Assembly: GCA_903901875.1 (NCBI GenBank)
Contig: CAIUSO010000065.1
Coordinates: 1 to 64,000 of the forward strand
Direction: 5' to 3'
DNA from: an uncultured Geobacteraceae bacterium
Lineage (GTDB): Bacteria; Desulfobacterota; Desulfuromonadia; Geobacterales; Pseudopelobacteraceae
Length of the DNA stretch: 64,000 bases
Positions 34,555 through 44,999 of the stretch are shown here, piece after piece. The first letter of the stretch is position 1; each line of letters starts with the position of its first letter. Made by a program: the position numbers and the translations under genes. Below the pieces are notes generated by a model, which made no database searches, was not told where the DNA came from, and saw only the letters and a list, made by a program, of their open reading frames with translations.

Positions 34555-37428
34555 TTACAACTTCCCTGCAATTTTTTCCATTTCAAACGCTTCGATAATA
34601 TCACCACGTTTGACATCATTGTAATTTTCCAGGCCAATACCGCACTCGTAGGAGGTGGCAACTTCCTTCACATCATCCTTGAAGCGACGGAGGGATGACA
34701 TTTTACCTTCGTAGATTACCACGTTGTCACGGAGCAGTCGAACCTGGGCGTTACGTACCATTTTACCGTCAAGAACGTAGCAACCGGCAACATTACCAAC
34801 CTTTGGTACGGTAAAGACATCACGAATTTCCACACGACCGAGGAATTTCTCCTTGAATGTGGGAGACAAGAGCCCTTCCATGGCCTTTTTCACATCTTCA
34901 ACCGCATCATAGATAATACTGTAGAGGCGGATATCAACCCCTTCCCGTTCGGCATGGGCCTGGGCCTTGACTTCCGGACGGACGTTGAAGCCGATAATAA
35001 TGGCATTGGAAGCGGCAGCGAGATTGACATCAGTCTCGGTAACGGCACCAACGGCGGAATGGATAACATTAAGGCGAACGGCATCGGTGGAAAGTTTTCT
35101 CAGGGATTCACTGACCGCCTCAACCGAACCCTGTACGTCACCCTTGACGACAACATTGAGATCTTTTACTTCACCACTCTGGATGCGCTTGTAAAGATCA
35201 TCCAGGGAAAGTTTGGTATGTTTGGCAAACTCGACTTCCCGTTGCTTGATCTGACGCAGGGTGGCAATCTCTTTGGCCTGACGCTCGTCCTTCATGGCAA
35301 CAAAAATATCTCCGGCATCGGGTACCCCGGACAAGCCAACCAGTTCAACCGGCATTGAAGGACCAGCCTCCGAAACCTTTTCACCCCTGTCGTTCTGCAT
35401 CGCCCTGACACGACCTGAATGAACCCCAACAACGCAGTAGTCACCGGTTTTCACCGTGCCTTCCTGTACCAGAACCGTGGCAACCGGCCCGCGCCCTTTG
35501 TCGAGTTTTCCCTCAACAATGGTCCCCTTGGCAAGCTTGTTCGGGTTAGCGGTCAACTCCATCAAATCCGCTTGAAGCAAAATCATTTCCAGCAGGCCAT
35601 CCAGATTCAGGCGCTGCTTGGCAGACACCTCCACCATGGTGACATCCCCTCCCCATTCGGAGGAAACCAGCCCCTGCTCGGTCAGTTCCTGCTTGACACG
35701 TTCAGGTTTTGAGCCCGGTTTATCTATCTTGTTAATGGCAACAATAATGGGCACGCCGGCAGCCTTGGAGTGATTAATAGCTTCCTTGGTCTGAGGCATG
35801 ACGCCGTCGTCGGCAGCAACAACGAGTACCACTATATCGGTAACCTTGGCACCACGGGCACGCATGGCGGTAAAAGCTTCATGGCCCGGCGTATCGAGGA
35901 AGGTTATTTTGCGACCATTCAATTCCACATCGTAGGCACCGATATGCTGGGTAATTCCGCCAGCTTCGCCCGCTATTACGTTTGCTTCACGGATAGCATC
36001 GAGCAATGATGTTTTACCATGGTCAACATGGCCCATGATGGTAACAACCGGTGGTCTCTTTTCGAGAGATTCCGGTGCATCAACCGTGGACTCAAGAATC
36101 TCGTCCAGATCAACCGCCACATTTTCAATTTCATACTCATATTCGGAAGCCAGAATTGCCGCCGTATCAAAATCGAGCTGATGGTTAATAGTCACCATCA
36201 TCCCCATTTTCATCAAAGACTTGATGAGGTCGTTGGCCTTGATGCCGAGACGCTTGGCAAGCTCACCAACAGAAATACTCTCGGAGATTTTAATAATACG
36301 TTTGATTGCCTTCGGTACGGTAATTTCGGTTTTCCTGGTTTCGGCAACCCGTTGTTCTTTGCCACCACGTTTTTTTGATCCCTTATAGACTGGATCAAAT
36401 GCCCGTTCCCGCTTTTCGATGATCTCGTTTTTGCGCGGTAACTCTTTCTTTTTGACCGGTGGAGCACCCTTCTTATTGTTTTTACCGGCGTCTGCATACC
36501 CCTGACCATCTTTTTTGCCGGCTCGGCGATTATCTGCACCGGGAAGGGCTGCTGGGGCAAGCTGTACCTGCTTCATCCGTGAGCGGTCAAGATCAACGGC
36601 AGGAGCCGCAGGTGCCGAGGAAACAGGTCTCTTCTGCTCGTAACCACCGGAAGCGGGACGGCGATTGTCGGTTGAGGACGGTGCCGGACGACGCTGATCA
36701 CCGGCAGCAGGTGCGGGACGACGCGGTTGAGAGGGATCCTGAGCAGGACGGGACGGTTGACTACGCGGTATAACCGGTGTTTCTTTGGTCACAACACGGG
36801 TCGGACGGTTCGTAACGCCGGGAATTTCCATCATCCCCAGAATTCTGGCCTGATTGGGGCCCGGCTTGACCTGCTCAATCACTTTGACCGGCTCAACCAC
36901 TTTGACCGGTTCAATTACCGTAACCGGCTCAACCACTGCAACAGGCTCTGGAACGGCAATCGGTTCAACAACTTTGCTCGTCTCTGGCTCACGCTTCGGC
37001 TCAGCTACTTTCGCCACAACAACCGGTGCTTCGGGGAGTTTGACAGGAGCAGCCTCAATCACCCGGCATTTATCCATATCGACCGGGGCAGCAATCACCG
37101 GTGGAGCAACAGGAGCAGGTGCGACAACTGTCTGGGGCTTAAGCTCCACAAGGGGAGCAACGGGAGCAGTTTCAGTTATAGATTCAACTTCACCACCCTC
37201 CGACGCCGGAGTAATCTTGGCACGTCGCCGAATAATGTTTGATGCAACCCGTATCTCACTGGTACCGGTATCTTTAACCTGGGGAGCGGTTAACCGCGCA
37301 ACGAGACTCTCATCAACCTGAGAAGTGGCCGTTTTTGCGTCAACACCGAATTCCTTGAGTCTGGCAATGGCATCACGGGGTTCCACACCCATCAATTTTG
37401 CCAAGCTACCTACACTAATTTTACCCAT
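34555..37428 (-). CDS. infB: Translation initiation factor IF-2
   Basis: A 957-residue GTPase. Two IF2_N domains appear (residues 1-50 and about 380-430); between them is a long linker (about 60-370) rich in Pro/Ala/Val with a degenerate VEPV.V.EPVKV repeat encoded at about 36870-36990 and a basic stretch. The G domain has [15 protein letters not shown] near 461-475, DTPGHEAF and NKIDKPG; domains II-IV follow to the KL end. It places initiator tRNA on the 30S subunit. It lies between ylxR-L7Ae and rbfA in the nusA operon. Confidence 0.97.
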   Translation of the reverse strand: MGKISVGSLAKLMGVEPRDAIARLKEFGVDAKTATSQVDESLVARLTAPQVKDTGTSEIRVASNIIRRRAKITPASEGGEVESITETAPVAPLVELKPQTVVAPAPVAPPVIAAPVDMDKCRVIEAAPVKLPEAPVVVAKVAEPKREPETSKVVEPIAVPEPVAVVEPVTVIEPVKVVEPVKVIEQVKPGPNQARILGMMEIPGVTNRPTRVVTKETPVIPRSQPSRPAQDPSQPRRPAPAAGDQRRPAPSSTDNRRPASGGYEQKRPVSSAPAAPAVDLDRSRMKQVQLAPAALPGADNRRAGKKDGQGYADAGKNNKKGAPPVKKKELPRKNEIIEKRERAFDPVYKGSKKRGGKEQRVAETRKTEITVPKAIKRIIKISESISVGELAKRLGIKANDLIKSLMKMGMMVTINHQLDFDTAAILASEYEYEIENVAVDLDEILESTVDAPESLEKRPPVVTIMGHVDHGKTSLLDAIREANVIAGEAGGITQHIGAYDVELNGRKITFLDTPGHEAFTAMRARGAKVTDIVVLVVAADDGVMPQTKEAINHSKAAGVPIIVAINKIDKPGSKPERVKQELTEQGLVSSEWGGDVTMVEVSAKQRLNLDGLLEMILLQADLMELTANPNKLAKGTIVEGKLDKGRGPVATVLVQEGTVKTGDYCVVGVHSGRVRAMQNDRGEKVSEAGPSMPVELVGLSGVPDAGDIFVAMKDERQAKEIATLRQIKQREVEFAKHTKLSLDDLYKRIQSGEVKDLNVVVKGDVQGSVEAVSESLRKLSTDAVRLNVIHSAVGAVTETDVNLAAASNAIIIGFNVRPEVKAQAHAEREGVDIRLYSIIYDAVEDVKKAMEGLLSPTFKEKFLGRVEIRDVFTVPKVGNVAGCYVLDGKMVRNAQVRLLRDNVVIYEGKMSSLRRFKDDVKEVATSYECGIGLENYNDVKRGDIIEAFEMEKIAGKL

Positions 37429-37433
37429 ATCCT

Positions 37434-38036
37434 TTATACCTCCCCCAGGAAGTTTCTGTATCTGTCAATCGCTTTCACAAGTTGCACAACAAAACCGCCT
37501 GAAGCCACGGCTATTGCGCTTCTGGGTGCTTTCCCCAGAATTGCTCCAAATTCATCTTTCGTCACTGCGACCCGATGCTGCACCTGATGTGCTTCAGCAG
37601 CATGGATCAATTTAAGTCCTATTGGCTCGGATACGTCGGTGGCGATGACTACCAGAGCAGGTTTCCGCTTGCTCTTCAATGCATCACTCACCATGGCTCC
37701 ACCGCCGGTTATGGCTCCCGACTTATTGGCAAGACCAATAAGACCGATAATCTTGCCAAACAGTTGGCGTCGTACGTGATCAACCATTTGTTCCGCCGGG
37801 AGTACCGTCACATCATGCTTGAACGAACGTTTAAACTGCCGCTGCTCAATTGCCTTTGCAAGGCAGTGCATATTACAACAGGTATAGGCACCTCTACCGG
37901 GTAGTTTATGCTCCAGATCAGGTAGTACTTCCTGATCCGGTGTCACGACAAACCGGAGCAGCAGATGTTTGTCTTTCCCGCTTCGACAGCCAAGGCAGCT
38001 ACGCTGCGGGCTTTCAACGTTCCCGTGTTGGGTCAT
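37434..38036 (-). CDS. YlxR (DUF448) fused to an L7Ae-family domain
   Basis: A 200-residue two-domain protein. The N-terminal YlxR/DUF448 domain (about 8-90; [37 protein letters not shown]) belongs to a family reported to bind RNase P RNA or act as a regulator. The C-terminal half (about 100-200; [31 protein letters not shown]) is an L7Ae/L30e/YlxQ-like RNA-binding domain. In Bacillus these are the neighbouring genes ylxR and ylxQ of the nusA-infB operon; here they are one protein in the same place, with 5 bp to infB. Confidence 0.88.
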   Translation of the reverse strand: MTQHGNVESPQRSCLGCRSGKDKHLLLRFVVTPDQEVLPDLEHKLPGRGAYTCCNMHCLAKAIEQRQFKRSFKHDVTVLPAEQMVDHVRRQLFGKIIGLIGLANKSGAITGGGAMVSDALKSKRKPALVVIATDVSEPIGLKLIHAAEAHQVQHRVAVTKDEFGAILGKAPRSAIAVASGGFVVQLVKAIDRYRNFLGEV

Positions 38037-38043
38037 GGGTCAC

Positions 38044-39207
38044 TTATTCTGTAACGACAACAACGTCTTCGGTAGAGGTATCGACAACGACCGCCGTCTC
38101 TTCCGCCACCACCGCTTGCTCTTCAGCTTCGGTACCATCAAAGGAGGAGAATTCCTGGGCCTGAACTTCTGAAACCTTTGATTCACTCTTGATGTCAATA
38201 CGGCAACCGGTCAGACGAGCAGCCAGGCTGACGTTCTGGCCACGCTTGCCGATGGCAAGGGATAGCTGATCATCGGCTACAATAATCTCAAGAGCCCGTT
38301 TTTCCTCATCTACAAACACTTTTGAGACCTGTGCAGGTGACAGGGCATTACAGGCGAAACGTGCGATATCTTCCGACCAGGGAATAATATCAATTTTTTC
38401 ACCACGCAACTCGGAAACAACATTCTGGACCCTGGCACCACGCATACCAACACAGGCACCGACCGGATCGACGTCACGATCATTGGAAGAAACTGCAATT
38501 TTAGCCCGACTGCCGGCATCGCGAACGATGGCATTTATCTCAACGATGCCTTCAGCAATCTCTGGTACCTCTGCCTCAAACAGCTTGGCAAGCATACTGG
38601 GATGGGTGCGTGAAAGCATGATCTGCGGCCCTTTAGTCGTCATCCGGATATCGGTAATTATTGCCCGAATCCGGTCACCGGGGCGGTAAACTTCACGGGG
38701 CATCTGCTCTTTTGCCGGCAGCACCGCTTCGGCACGACCAAGATCAATCAGCAATTCCCCTTTTTCAAAGCGCCGGACCATGCCGGTAATAACTTCCCAG
38801 ATACGATCACTGTATTCATTGTAGATCGTTTCACGCTCTGCATCACGAACTTTCTGTATGATAACCTGTTTTGCCGTTTGGGCAGCTATTCGGCTGAAAC
38901 CGCTGGAGTCAAGTTTTTCTCCCAGTGAATCTCCAATTTCAGCTTCAGGATCAATCTCATGGGCCTCATCAAGTCCGATTTCCTTGTAAGAATCCTCAAC
39001 ATCCTCAACGACGGTCACAAATTCAAACAGCTCCACTTCACCGGATTCATGGTTGTAATGGGCTTCAAGATCACGGGTATTTCGATATTTTTTATTGGCA
39101 GCCGTTAGTACAGCCTGCTCCATCGCTTCCAGAACAACCTGCCGGTCAATGTTTTTCTCTTTTACCAGTTGATCAATTGCATGTTTGAGATTAATGATTG
39201 TATCCAC
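38044..39207 (-). CDS. nusA: Transcription termination/antitermination factor NusA
   Basis: A 387-residue protein with an N-terminal RNA polymerase-binding domain (1-125), an S1 domain (about 135-200; [19 protein letters not shown]), and two KH domains (about 230-345) with [36 protein letters not shown] and [18 protein letters not shown]. The C-terminus (about 352-387) is acidic and low in complexity, and the E. coli-type acidic repeat domains are absent. It follows rimP by 38 bp. Confidence 0.97.
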   Translation of the reverse strand: MDTIINLKHAIDQLVKEKNIDRQVVLEAMEQAVLTAANKKYRNTRDLEAHYNHESGEVELFEFVTVVEDVEDSYKEIGLDEAHEIDPEAEIGDSLGEKLDSSGFSRIAAQTAKQVIIQKVRDAERETIYNEYSDRIWEVITGMVRRFEKGELLIDLGRAEAVLPAKEQMPREVYRPGDRIRAIITDIRMTTKGPQIMLSRTHPSMLAKLFEAEVPEIAEGIVEINAIVRDAGSRAKIAVSSNDRDVDPVGACVGMRGARVQNVVSELRGEKIDIIPWSEDIARFACNALSPAQVSKVFVDEEKRALEIIVADDQLSLAIGKRGQNVSLAARLTGCRIDIKSESKVSEVQAQEFSSFDGTEAEEQAVVAEETAVVVDTSTEDVVVVTE

Positions 39208-39245
39208 GATTGCTTCTCCTTGCTAGCATATATGGGCATTTTGGA

Positions 39246-39731
39246 TTAGAGTTCAAATTCCAGATTCGCCTTGGCAACCCGGTCGAGCGGTATTGTTGCG
39301 GTCTGTCCCTCATTCAGAGTCATCCTGACAACACCATCCACAAGTCCATCCAGTTTCCCGAGGAACGTTTTGCGCTTGTTACCGCTGTCATCGAGAAATG
39401 GCTGGTAGGTACGAATTTTGATAAGTCGGCCGACAAAACGATCATAATCGGCCTGTTTTTTCAGCGGTCGATCGAGACCGGGTGACGACACTTCCAGTGA
39501 ATAGTTACAGGCTACAATATCTTCGACGTCAAGAATCAGGGAAAGTTCACGACTGAATTCTGCACAATCGTCAAGCATAACCCCCCCTTCTTTATCGATA
39601 AAAATCCGCAGTACGGCGTCCCGCCCTACCCGACCGAATTCCATATCAACAAGCTCAAGCCCCATGGCATCAAGGATTGGCTGGGCAATACCCATAACCT
39701 GTGTACACGTATCTTCTTTTTGTGCAGCCAT
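39246..39731 (-). CDS. rimP: Ribosome maturation factor RimP
   Basis: A 161-residue 30S assembly factor. The ATG at 39731 (MAAQKEDTCTQVMGIAQPIL) is chosen because the longer open frame upstream reads through a terminator hairpin. Conserved parts are LGLELVDMEFGRVGRDAVLRIFIDKEGGVMLDDCAEFSREL and YSLEVSSPGLDRPLKKQADY, with a C-terminal SH3-like domain. First gene of the rimP-nusA-infB operon. A weak ribosome binding site (GGGAT) precedes it. Confidence 0.93.
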   Translation of the reverse strand: MAAQKEDTCTQVMGIAQPILDAMGLELVDMEFGRVGRDAVLRIFIDKEGGVMLDDCAEFSRELSLILDVEDIVACNYSLEVSSPGLDRPLKKQADYDRFVGRLIKIRTYQPFLDDSGNKRKTFLGKLDGLVDGVVRMTLNEGQTATIPLDRVAKANLEFEL

Positions 39732-39748
39732 ATCAATCCCGTTAAAAC

Positions 39749-39775
39749 AAAAAAAAGTGAGCCTTGCGAGCTCAC
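39749..39775 (-). terminator. Intrinsic terminator just upstream of rimP
   Basis: On the minus strand, GTGAGCTCGCAAGGCTCAC forms a 7-bp-type stem (GTGAGC/GCTCAC with inner pairing) followed by eight T. The T run ends about 18 bases before the rimP ATG and about 77 bp after the stop of the mshE-like gene. It can terminate that gene, but any transcript for rimP that starts upstream must pass it. Confidence 0.8.
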
Positions 39776-39851
39776 CTACCGAGTGAACATAAATTGTTCT
39801 TCTTCCTACCATGCCACAGCGATAATTGCAAGAATATTTTTCTGCAAACAG

Positions 39852-41786
39852 TTATTTTATACAGACACGCCGTACTTCGTGGATATCGGTAAGACCATGA
39901 AGAACCTTCATAATCCCATCCTGTTTCAGTGTTGTCATACCATCCGATGCAGCCTGCTCCCGAATAGCATCCGCCTCGGCACGTCGCTTGATAAGACTTT
40001 TCAGGGGTGTGGTACATTCGAGTACTTCATGGATACCCAGCCGTCCCCGATAGCCGGTATGACCACAGCGATCGCAGCCGACAGCCCGAAACATCATGCT
40101 ATTTTGATAGGTAATACCGGTTTCTTCAAATTGTGCTGCACCATATTCATCCACTAATTCGCGGAATTCTCTTTCTGATGGCACGACACTTGATTTGCAA
40201 TCGGAGCAGAGTCGCCGGGCCAGACGTTGCGCCACAACAGACAACAGTGAGTCGGAAAAGCTGTAAGGATCCAAACCCATATCAAGCAAACGTGTCACCG
40301 TTTCCGACGCCGAATTGGTATGAAGTGTGGAAAGTACCAAATGGCCGGTAAGCGATGCTTCAACGGCGGTGTTGGCGGTTTCTTCGTCGCGCATTTCTCC
40401 CACCATGATAACGTCCGGATCGAGTCGCAGAAAAGAGCGGAGTGCCACCGCAAAGGTGAAGCCAATTCGAGAGTTTACCTGTACCTGCCGGAGACCGACC
40501 TGGGTTATTTCAACCGGATCTTCGGCGGTCCATATTTTTCTGTTTGTCTGATTTATCTGCGCTAAACCGGAGTGGAGTGTGGTCGTTTTCCCCGAACCGG
40601 TCGGACCGACAACCAGAATCAAGCCAAACGGACTTGAGAGGGACTCCCTGAATACCCTCAGATTCCGCTCAGTTAAACCAAGATCGGTAAAACCGACCGG
40701 ATCACCGCTGGCAAGAATTCGAATGACAATATCCTCAAGTCCCCCAACGGTTGGCATTGTGGCGACACGGAGCTCTATATCGAGGGGGCCGAATTTTTTA
40801 AACTCAATTTTACCGTCTTGGGGCCTTCTCCGCTCTGCTATGTCCAGATCACCCATAATTTTGATACGGGACGGCAAAGCAAACTTATATTTATACGGAA
40901 TACGCTGGTACACCGAACATTGCCCATCCACCCGTGTACGGACAATGACATCTTTCTTACCCGGATATGGCTCAATATGAATATCAGAGGCCTTATTCAT
41001 ATAAGCATCGTAAATTATTTTATTTACCAGTTTAACGATGACACTGTCTTTTTCAGTTACTTTTTTGGTCTCTTCCTCGACCTCAGGCTCGTCACCGGAT
41101 GACGTATTACTGAGCAGGTCAACGATGCTGTCGGGAACCAGATCCAGATTCACCTCGGAATCTGCGGTAGCAGAGTTCACCGTATCAATATTGTAGAGCT
41201 TTTTCAGACAACTTGAAATACTGGATTCGGTGGCGATGGCTGATATGATCTTAAGGCGGATACTATCTTCAAGTTCCCGGATATCCTGGGATTTGAGTGG
41301 ATAGGCCATGGTTAGGGTCAACGTATTTCCTATCTTTGAGATGGGGACAATCCGCTGTTTTTGCGCATAAACAGAACTGATGAAGTGTGATAAGGAGGGA
41401 TCAAGATTCGCCGCATTAATATTTACGTACGGCATATCATACTGGATGGCAATGCCCTTTGACAGGGTTTCCTCGTCAACATAACTGAGTTTAACAAGTG
41501 CTTTTTCAAAAGGAATGTCATGCTGTTTACTTAAATCATGGGCATTGGCGATTTTCTGCTGATCAATGACACCCTTTTCCAGAAGAATATCGGTAAGTTT
41601 CCGTCTCTTGTCTTTCTGGTCAAGAACAATGCTCAGATCGCATTCATTGATAAAGCCCAGCTTACATAAAAGCTGACCGACGGTTTGATCGGGAAATATT
41701 TTTTGAAGCTCTAACGCCTCGTGGAGCTGTTCCTTGGTGATAAGATTCCGCTCCACCAGCAACTCGCCAACTTTTCTGATATTCAT
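39852..41786 (-). CDS. GspE/PilB/MshE-type secretion or pilus ATPase
   Basis: A 644-residue hexameric ATPase. The N-terminus has two MshEN-like repeats (about 1-60 and 60-140; KVGELLVERNLITKEQLHEALELQ), known in MshE to bind c-di-GMP. The C-terminal motor has Walker A GPTGSGKTTTLHS near 396, Asp box TAEDPVEI, Walker B IMVGEMRDEETA, His box and four Cys (CSDC...CDRC) for zinc. It drives pilus extension or type II secretion. Its upstream neighbours are two envelope proteins of unknown function, so the machine is probably built with proteins encoded elsewhere. Confidence 0.92.
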   Translation of the reverse strand: MNIRKVGELLVERNLITKEQLHEALELQKIFPDQTVGQLLCKLGFINECDLSIVLDQKDKRRKLTDILLEKGVIDQQKIANAHDLSKQHDIPFEKALVKLSYVDEETLSKGIAIQYDMPYVNINAANLDPSLSHFISSVYAQKQRIVPISKIGNTLTLTMAYPLKSQDIRELEDSIRLKIISAIATESSISSCLKKLYNIDTVNSATADSEVNLDLVPDSIVDLLSNTSSGDEPEVEEETKKVTEKDSVIVKLVNKIIYDAYMNKASDIHIEPYPGKKDVIVRTRVDGQCSVYQRIPYKYKFALPSRIKIMGDLDIAERRRPQDGKIEFKKFGPLDIELRVATMPTVGGLEDIVIRILASGDPVGFTDLGLTERNLRVFRESLSSPFGLILVVGPTGSGKTTTLHSGLAQINQTNRKIWTAEDPVEITQVGLRQVQVNSRIGFTFAVALRSFLRLDPDVIMVGEMRDEETANTAVEASLTGHLVLSTLHTNSASETVTRLLDMGLDPYSFSDSLLSVVAQRLARRLCSDCKSSVVPSEREFRELVDEYGAAQFEETGITYQNSMMFRAVGCDRCGHTGYRGRLGIHEVLECTTPLKSLIKRRAEADAIREQAASDGMTTLKQDGIMKVLHGLTDIHEVRRVCIK

Positions 41787-41812
41787 AATTCAGATACTCC
41801 TTGCATACGCAT

Positions 41813-41844
41813 AAAAACCCGCCCTGAGCGAAGGTACGGGCTTT
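41813..41844 (-). terminator. Possible terminator or attenuator before the MshE-like gene
   Basis: On the minus strand AGCCCGTACC, an 8-base loop, and GGGCGGG followed by five T form an imperfect stem. It lies between the LysM-like gene stop and the ATPase gene, about 27 bases before that ATG. The T run is short and the stem bulged, so its strength is uncertain. Confidence 0.5.
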
Positions 41845-41874
41845 GGAGACACGAGACGCCACACGATGCCGAAA

Positions 41875-43422
41875 TCAGCGGTTGGTTATATTATAGCCGT
41901 TTTCAGTGCAGAGGTCCCTGATGACACGATCCATGGGGCGATCGGTCAAAAAAATCCCTCCTCCCGGAAGCAAACGGTCATCAAGCTTGAAACCAGACAT
42001 CTGGAGAGTATATCCGGAAGAGTTGTCTTTTAGCAAATCATGGAAACCGTAGTTGCCGGCTATTTTCATCCGGGAAATCAATTTTTCAGAAATTTTTCTA
42101 AAATTGTCCTGGGCTTCTAAAATCACAACATTGTACCCTTTTGTTTCGAGAATTCTGAAAAGGGTATAATTAATGGGATCACCATCAAAACTGGTAACAA
42201 TATATTTCTTTCCACCCCGTTCAAAATAGCGCTCACTCTTGACCGACAAGGATATGCCATTATGCTCCGATGCAAACACCTCTACCGTGCGATGAGGCTC
42301 TGAAGTTATCGAAAAAGCGGAGAGAATGTCATCCACCATCTGAGACTGTTGCTTCACGGCAACAGTGTGAATGGTCCGGCTATCATGATGTGACAGCGGC
42401 TTGAGCGAAGCAAATGGTTCCTGGAGAGTAAAGCCCTCTTTTCTGAGTATGTCGCCTACCGAAGTCGGGAAAGCCACACGACCACTGTTAACCAGTAACA
42501 CATCCTGCTTGACAAGACTGTCCGCCATTTTTTCTATCTTGAAGTCAGCTTGAACTGTCAGCTTCGGATCAACCCCGAATTGCATGGAGAAGTTTTCTTC
42601 AACCGAGTAAAATCCGGCTGCTTCAAGGAGCGAAGCCATAAATCGCTTTGAACCGGATGGGGGCTCTGTGAGTATCCGTACCGACGGATCCTTTGCCTCA
42701 ATAAGGGACTTCACGAGGGGAGGAATCGTGCCATTTCGATCAAGCACCATCCGCCCCCCATCCATTCTGGCAAAGGTCGGATACTGAGCCGTATCAAGGG
42801 TAAGGGAAAAAGAACTGTTCTGCACAGAAAGCGGCTTCAACTGCTCTTTTTGAGGAGGAATAATGTTTTTCCACACGTTAAGTGCTTTACCAATGATCTC
42901 CTGTTCGGTCAACTGCTTCACGGGAGATTCAAGGGTGAACGACTGTCGGGGGGTGCTGCCATCCAGGGATGACGCAAGCCCCCCGCCCACGGGAGTCATT
43001 CCCCTCAGAATAAGGGCTCCATCGGGACGACGCCTGACCGGAGGAATAACAATCTTCTGACCGACCTTGAGACGTTTTACATCCAGCAGATTGTTTTCCT
43101 GCCGGATTTCCTCAAGAAACGGCCCCATCTCGGAATCATTCAGCTCGAAGTTTCTGCCAAGCATCCGTTGCAGCTGCTCAAGGGATTTAACAGTGTAGGT
43201 ACCACCTTTCGCTGGGGAAAGCTCCTCTTTCTTCCGGACGGAACGGGAGGGGGGCTGCTTGACCACTTTTTTTTGAGTGTCACCCTCTTTTGGCACAACT
43301 ATAGCCCGAGGATCCAGCTCAAAACGGGGATCCATCACAGCAAACGCATATGAGGAGTGCAGTACAGCAGCCACGACCAACCACACAACTGACAGCGCAG
43401 TCAGTTTCTGTACACGGGTCAT
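41875..43422 (-). CDS. Secreted LysM-like protein of unknown function
   Basis: A 515-residue protein with a signal peptide (LTALSVVWLVVAAVLHSSYAFA). A Lys/Arg/Pro-rich region (about 40-70) is followed by a LysM-like module (about 72-128; GTYTVKSLEQLQRMLG through LKVGQKIVIPPV). The remaining 380 residues show repeated beta-alpha patterns: YFERGGKKYIVTSFDGDPINYTLFRILETKGYNVVIL and GYTLQMSGFKLDDRLLPGGGIFLTDRPMDRVIRDLC. I recognise no family for this part. It sits between a membrane protein and an MshE-like ATPase, which hints at a role in a cell-surface or pilus apparatus (inference). Confidence 0.65.
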   Translation of the reverse strand: MTRVQKLTALSVVWLVVAAVLHSSYAFAVMDPRFELDPRAIVVPKEGDTQKKVVKQPPSRSVRKKEELSPAKGGTYTVKSLEQLQRMLGRNFELNDSEMGPFLEEIRQENNLLDVKRLKVGQKIVIPPVRRRPDGALILRGMTPVGGGLASSLDGSTPRQSFTLESPVKQLTEQEIIGKALNVWKNIIPPQKEQLKPLSVQNSSFSLTLDTAQYPTFARMDGGRMVLDRNGTIPPLVKSLIEAKDPSVRILTEPPSGSKRFMASLLEAAGFYSVEENFSMQFGVDPKLTVQADFKIEKMADSLVKQDVLLVNSGRVAFPTSVGDILRKEGFTLQEPFASLKPLSHHDSRTIHTVAVKQQSQMVDDILSAFSITSEPHRTVEVFASEHNGISLSVKSERYFERGGKKYIVTSFDGDPINYTLFRILETKGYNVVILEAQDNFRKISEKLISRMKIAGNYGFHDLLKDNSSGYTLQMSGFKLDDRLLPGGGIFLTDRPMDRVIRDLCTENGYNITNR

Positions 43423-43527
43423 TCAATCTCCCCTATGAAGGTTGATGGGGTTAAATAGACGTATCATCAGGTTATAACTCAAAAAAGAGCAAATGGCAAT
43501 TAAAGTACACAAAGGAGAGATAATTGA

Positions 43528-44898
43528 TTATTTTACCGAAACCACAAAGGCCTGAACAGTGTCTTTTTTACGATAAATTAGAATATCGCCGTTCCGAGAG
43601 GTTGTGCCGCTTTCCACCAGTATGCCAGCCTTACTGCTTCGGGAGGTTATCCGGTAGTGGTCGTCACCGGTCAATTCGTGCAAAACTTCCGGTAACAAAG
43701 TCACCGGAAGTTTCGTGCCTTCAACGGACAGAACCTGTACCGCACGCAAGCGACCGGATGAGACAAAGGTCCTGAATTCGGCGCGACCTCCAACATATCG
43801 TTCCCATCCCGGTTTATTGTCAGAAAAGCTTCTGTCATGGCCATCGGTGGGAATAAAAGAGGGAAGTTTTACCATCGGTACCGAGGGCTGGGGGAGAACT
43901 GGAGCTGGTTTCTGTATGGGAGGTGCCGGTGTGACGGTTGCTATCGGCTGTTTCGGATTAATCATGCCGGTCAGATGTTGTGGTAATGACAGGTCACCAC
44001 CCCGTAAGGCAACGAAACTTACACCACCCGCTACTGCTAACGCACCTGTCAGTACCAGAATTGATCGACGCTTCCAAAAGTGAGAACGTCTCCCCGTGAC
44101 TCCATTATTGTCGGTCACCGCTTCTGAGGTACTGACATCTCCGAACACCGAAGTATCAGGGGAAATGCGAAATTCTGAAAGTGGTGTCGCCATTTGAAGA
44201 GTGCTTTCACCTCTCCGGGCCTCTTCCATAAGTAATTCGGCCAACTGATCGCTGGATGACGGATCACACCTCTGAGGTTCTCCCTGTTGAACGATAGGGG
44301 CATCTTCTGCTGCCACATGGCTGAAAGCAAGGGGAGACGGCGAAGCGGAAGAGACGGCATGCTCTGGAGGCTCAATCGGATGATCCGCAGTTGAGACGAG
44401 ATCGGCAAGAGTAACGCCGTGGGAGTACCTACTCAAGAGTTCGGCAGTATCGTTCCCTGTACTATCTTCAACATTCTGGGACACAAAGACACTTGGCACA
44501 CAGGGCGGCTCAATGTGGATCTTGCTCCATTGATCACCAAGAAGGAATTTAAGATTATCGATGACCTGAGTGATGATACTGTCATTGCCCTGACTCAAAT
44601 CAACCATATATTCAAAAAGACCGTTAATTGTACGGACCTTACCGTTCCCTTCATGCAGAAGAATAAAATTCGGTGCTCCGCTCCCAAGCAGCATCTGAAT
44701 ATGACGGGCCACACTTTCACCGGTGACGCCGCCGATCTGATCCTGAATACAGATAATAGTCGGTCGCTTGTCAAGCACCTCCCTCAAACCACGGTCAAAG
44801 TCAGCCACCACATCAATAATGACTTTAACAACCGGCTGAAGCTGTTCCTTAACAAACTCGACCTTGAGACTATCTGATATGAATAGTAAATTGAGCAT
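43528..44898 (-). CDS. Membrane protein with receiver-like N-terminal domain, unknown function
   Basis: A 456-residue protein. Residues 1-125 resemble a receiver fold (MLNLLFISDSLKVEFVKEQL, PTIICIQDQIGG, GAPNFILLHEGNG), but the phospho-Asp is replaced (IQDQ is the only acidic site) and the activating Lys is unclear. A low-complexity stretch (about 140-260) leads to one membrane span near 268-288 (SILVLTGALAVAGGVSFVALR), a Pro-rich linker, and a C-terminal domain (about 340-456) with GWERYVGGRAEFRTFVSSGRLRAVQVLS. The topology is therefore cytoplasmic receiver-like, exported C-terminus. First gene of the group leading to the MshE-like ATPase. Confidence 0.65.
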   Translation of the reverse strand: MLNLLFISDSLKVEFVKEQLQPVVKVIIDVVADFDRGLREVLDKRPTIICIQDQIGGVTGESVARHIQMLLGSGAPNFILLHEGNGKVRTINGLFEYMVDLSQGNDSIITQVIDNLKFLLGDQWSKIHIEPPCVPSVFVSQNVEDSTGNDTAELLSRYSHGVTLADLVSTADHPIEPPEHAVSSASPSPLAFSHVAAEDAPIVQQGEPQRCDPSSSDQLAELLMEEARRGESTLQMATPLSEFRISPDTSVFGDVSTSEAVTDNNGVTGRRSHFWKRRSILVLTGALAVAGGVSFVALRGGDLSLPQHLTGMINPKQPIATVTPAPPIQKPAPVLPQPSVPMVKLPSFIPTDGHDRSFSDNKPGWERYVGGRAEFRTFVSSGRLRAVQVLSVEGTKLPVTLLPEVLHELTGDDHYRITSRSSKAGILVESGTTSRNGDILIYRKKDTVQAFVVSVK

Positions 44899-44999
44899 TA
44901 TGACCCTTCATTTAAAAAATTTATGTATACCTTTTAAATTAGAAGATGTCAACTATTTCAAACAGAAGGACCCATTCTTGTTACTGCTCTGTTTTTACA

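Noticed and set aside
36870-36990. Repeat array near infB
   Set aside because: It encodes the in-frame VEPV/VIEPVKV linker of IF-2, a normal low-complexity linker, not a mobile or CRISPR repeat.
39757-39851. Extended RimP start reading MVGRRTIYVHSV...
   Set aside because: That frame runs through the terminator hairpin and its T run. The ATG at 39731 gives a normal RimP length.
41786-41880. c-di-GMP (GEMM) riboswitch ahead of the MshE-like ATPase
   Set aside because: A short AAAGCCCG stretch is reminiscent, but the conserved GEMM core and its paired stems cannot be built.
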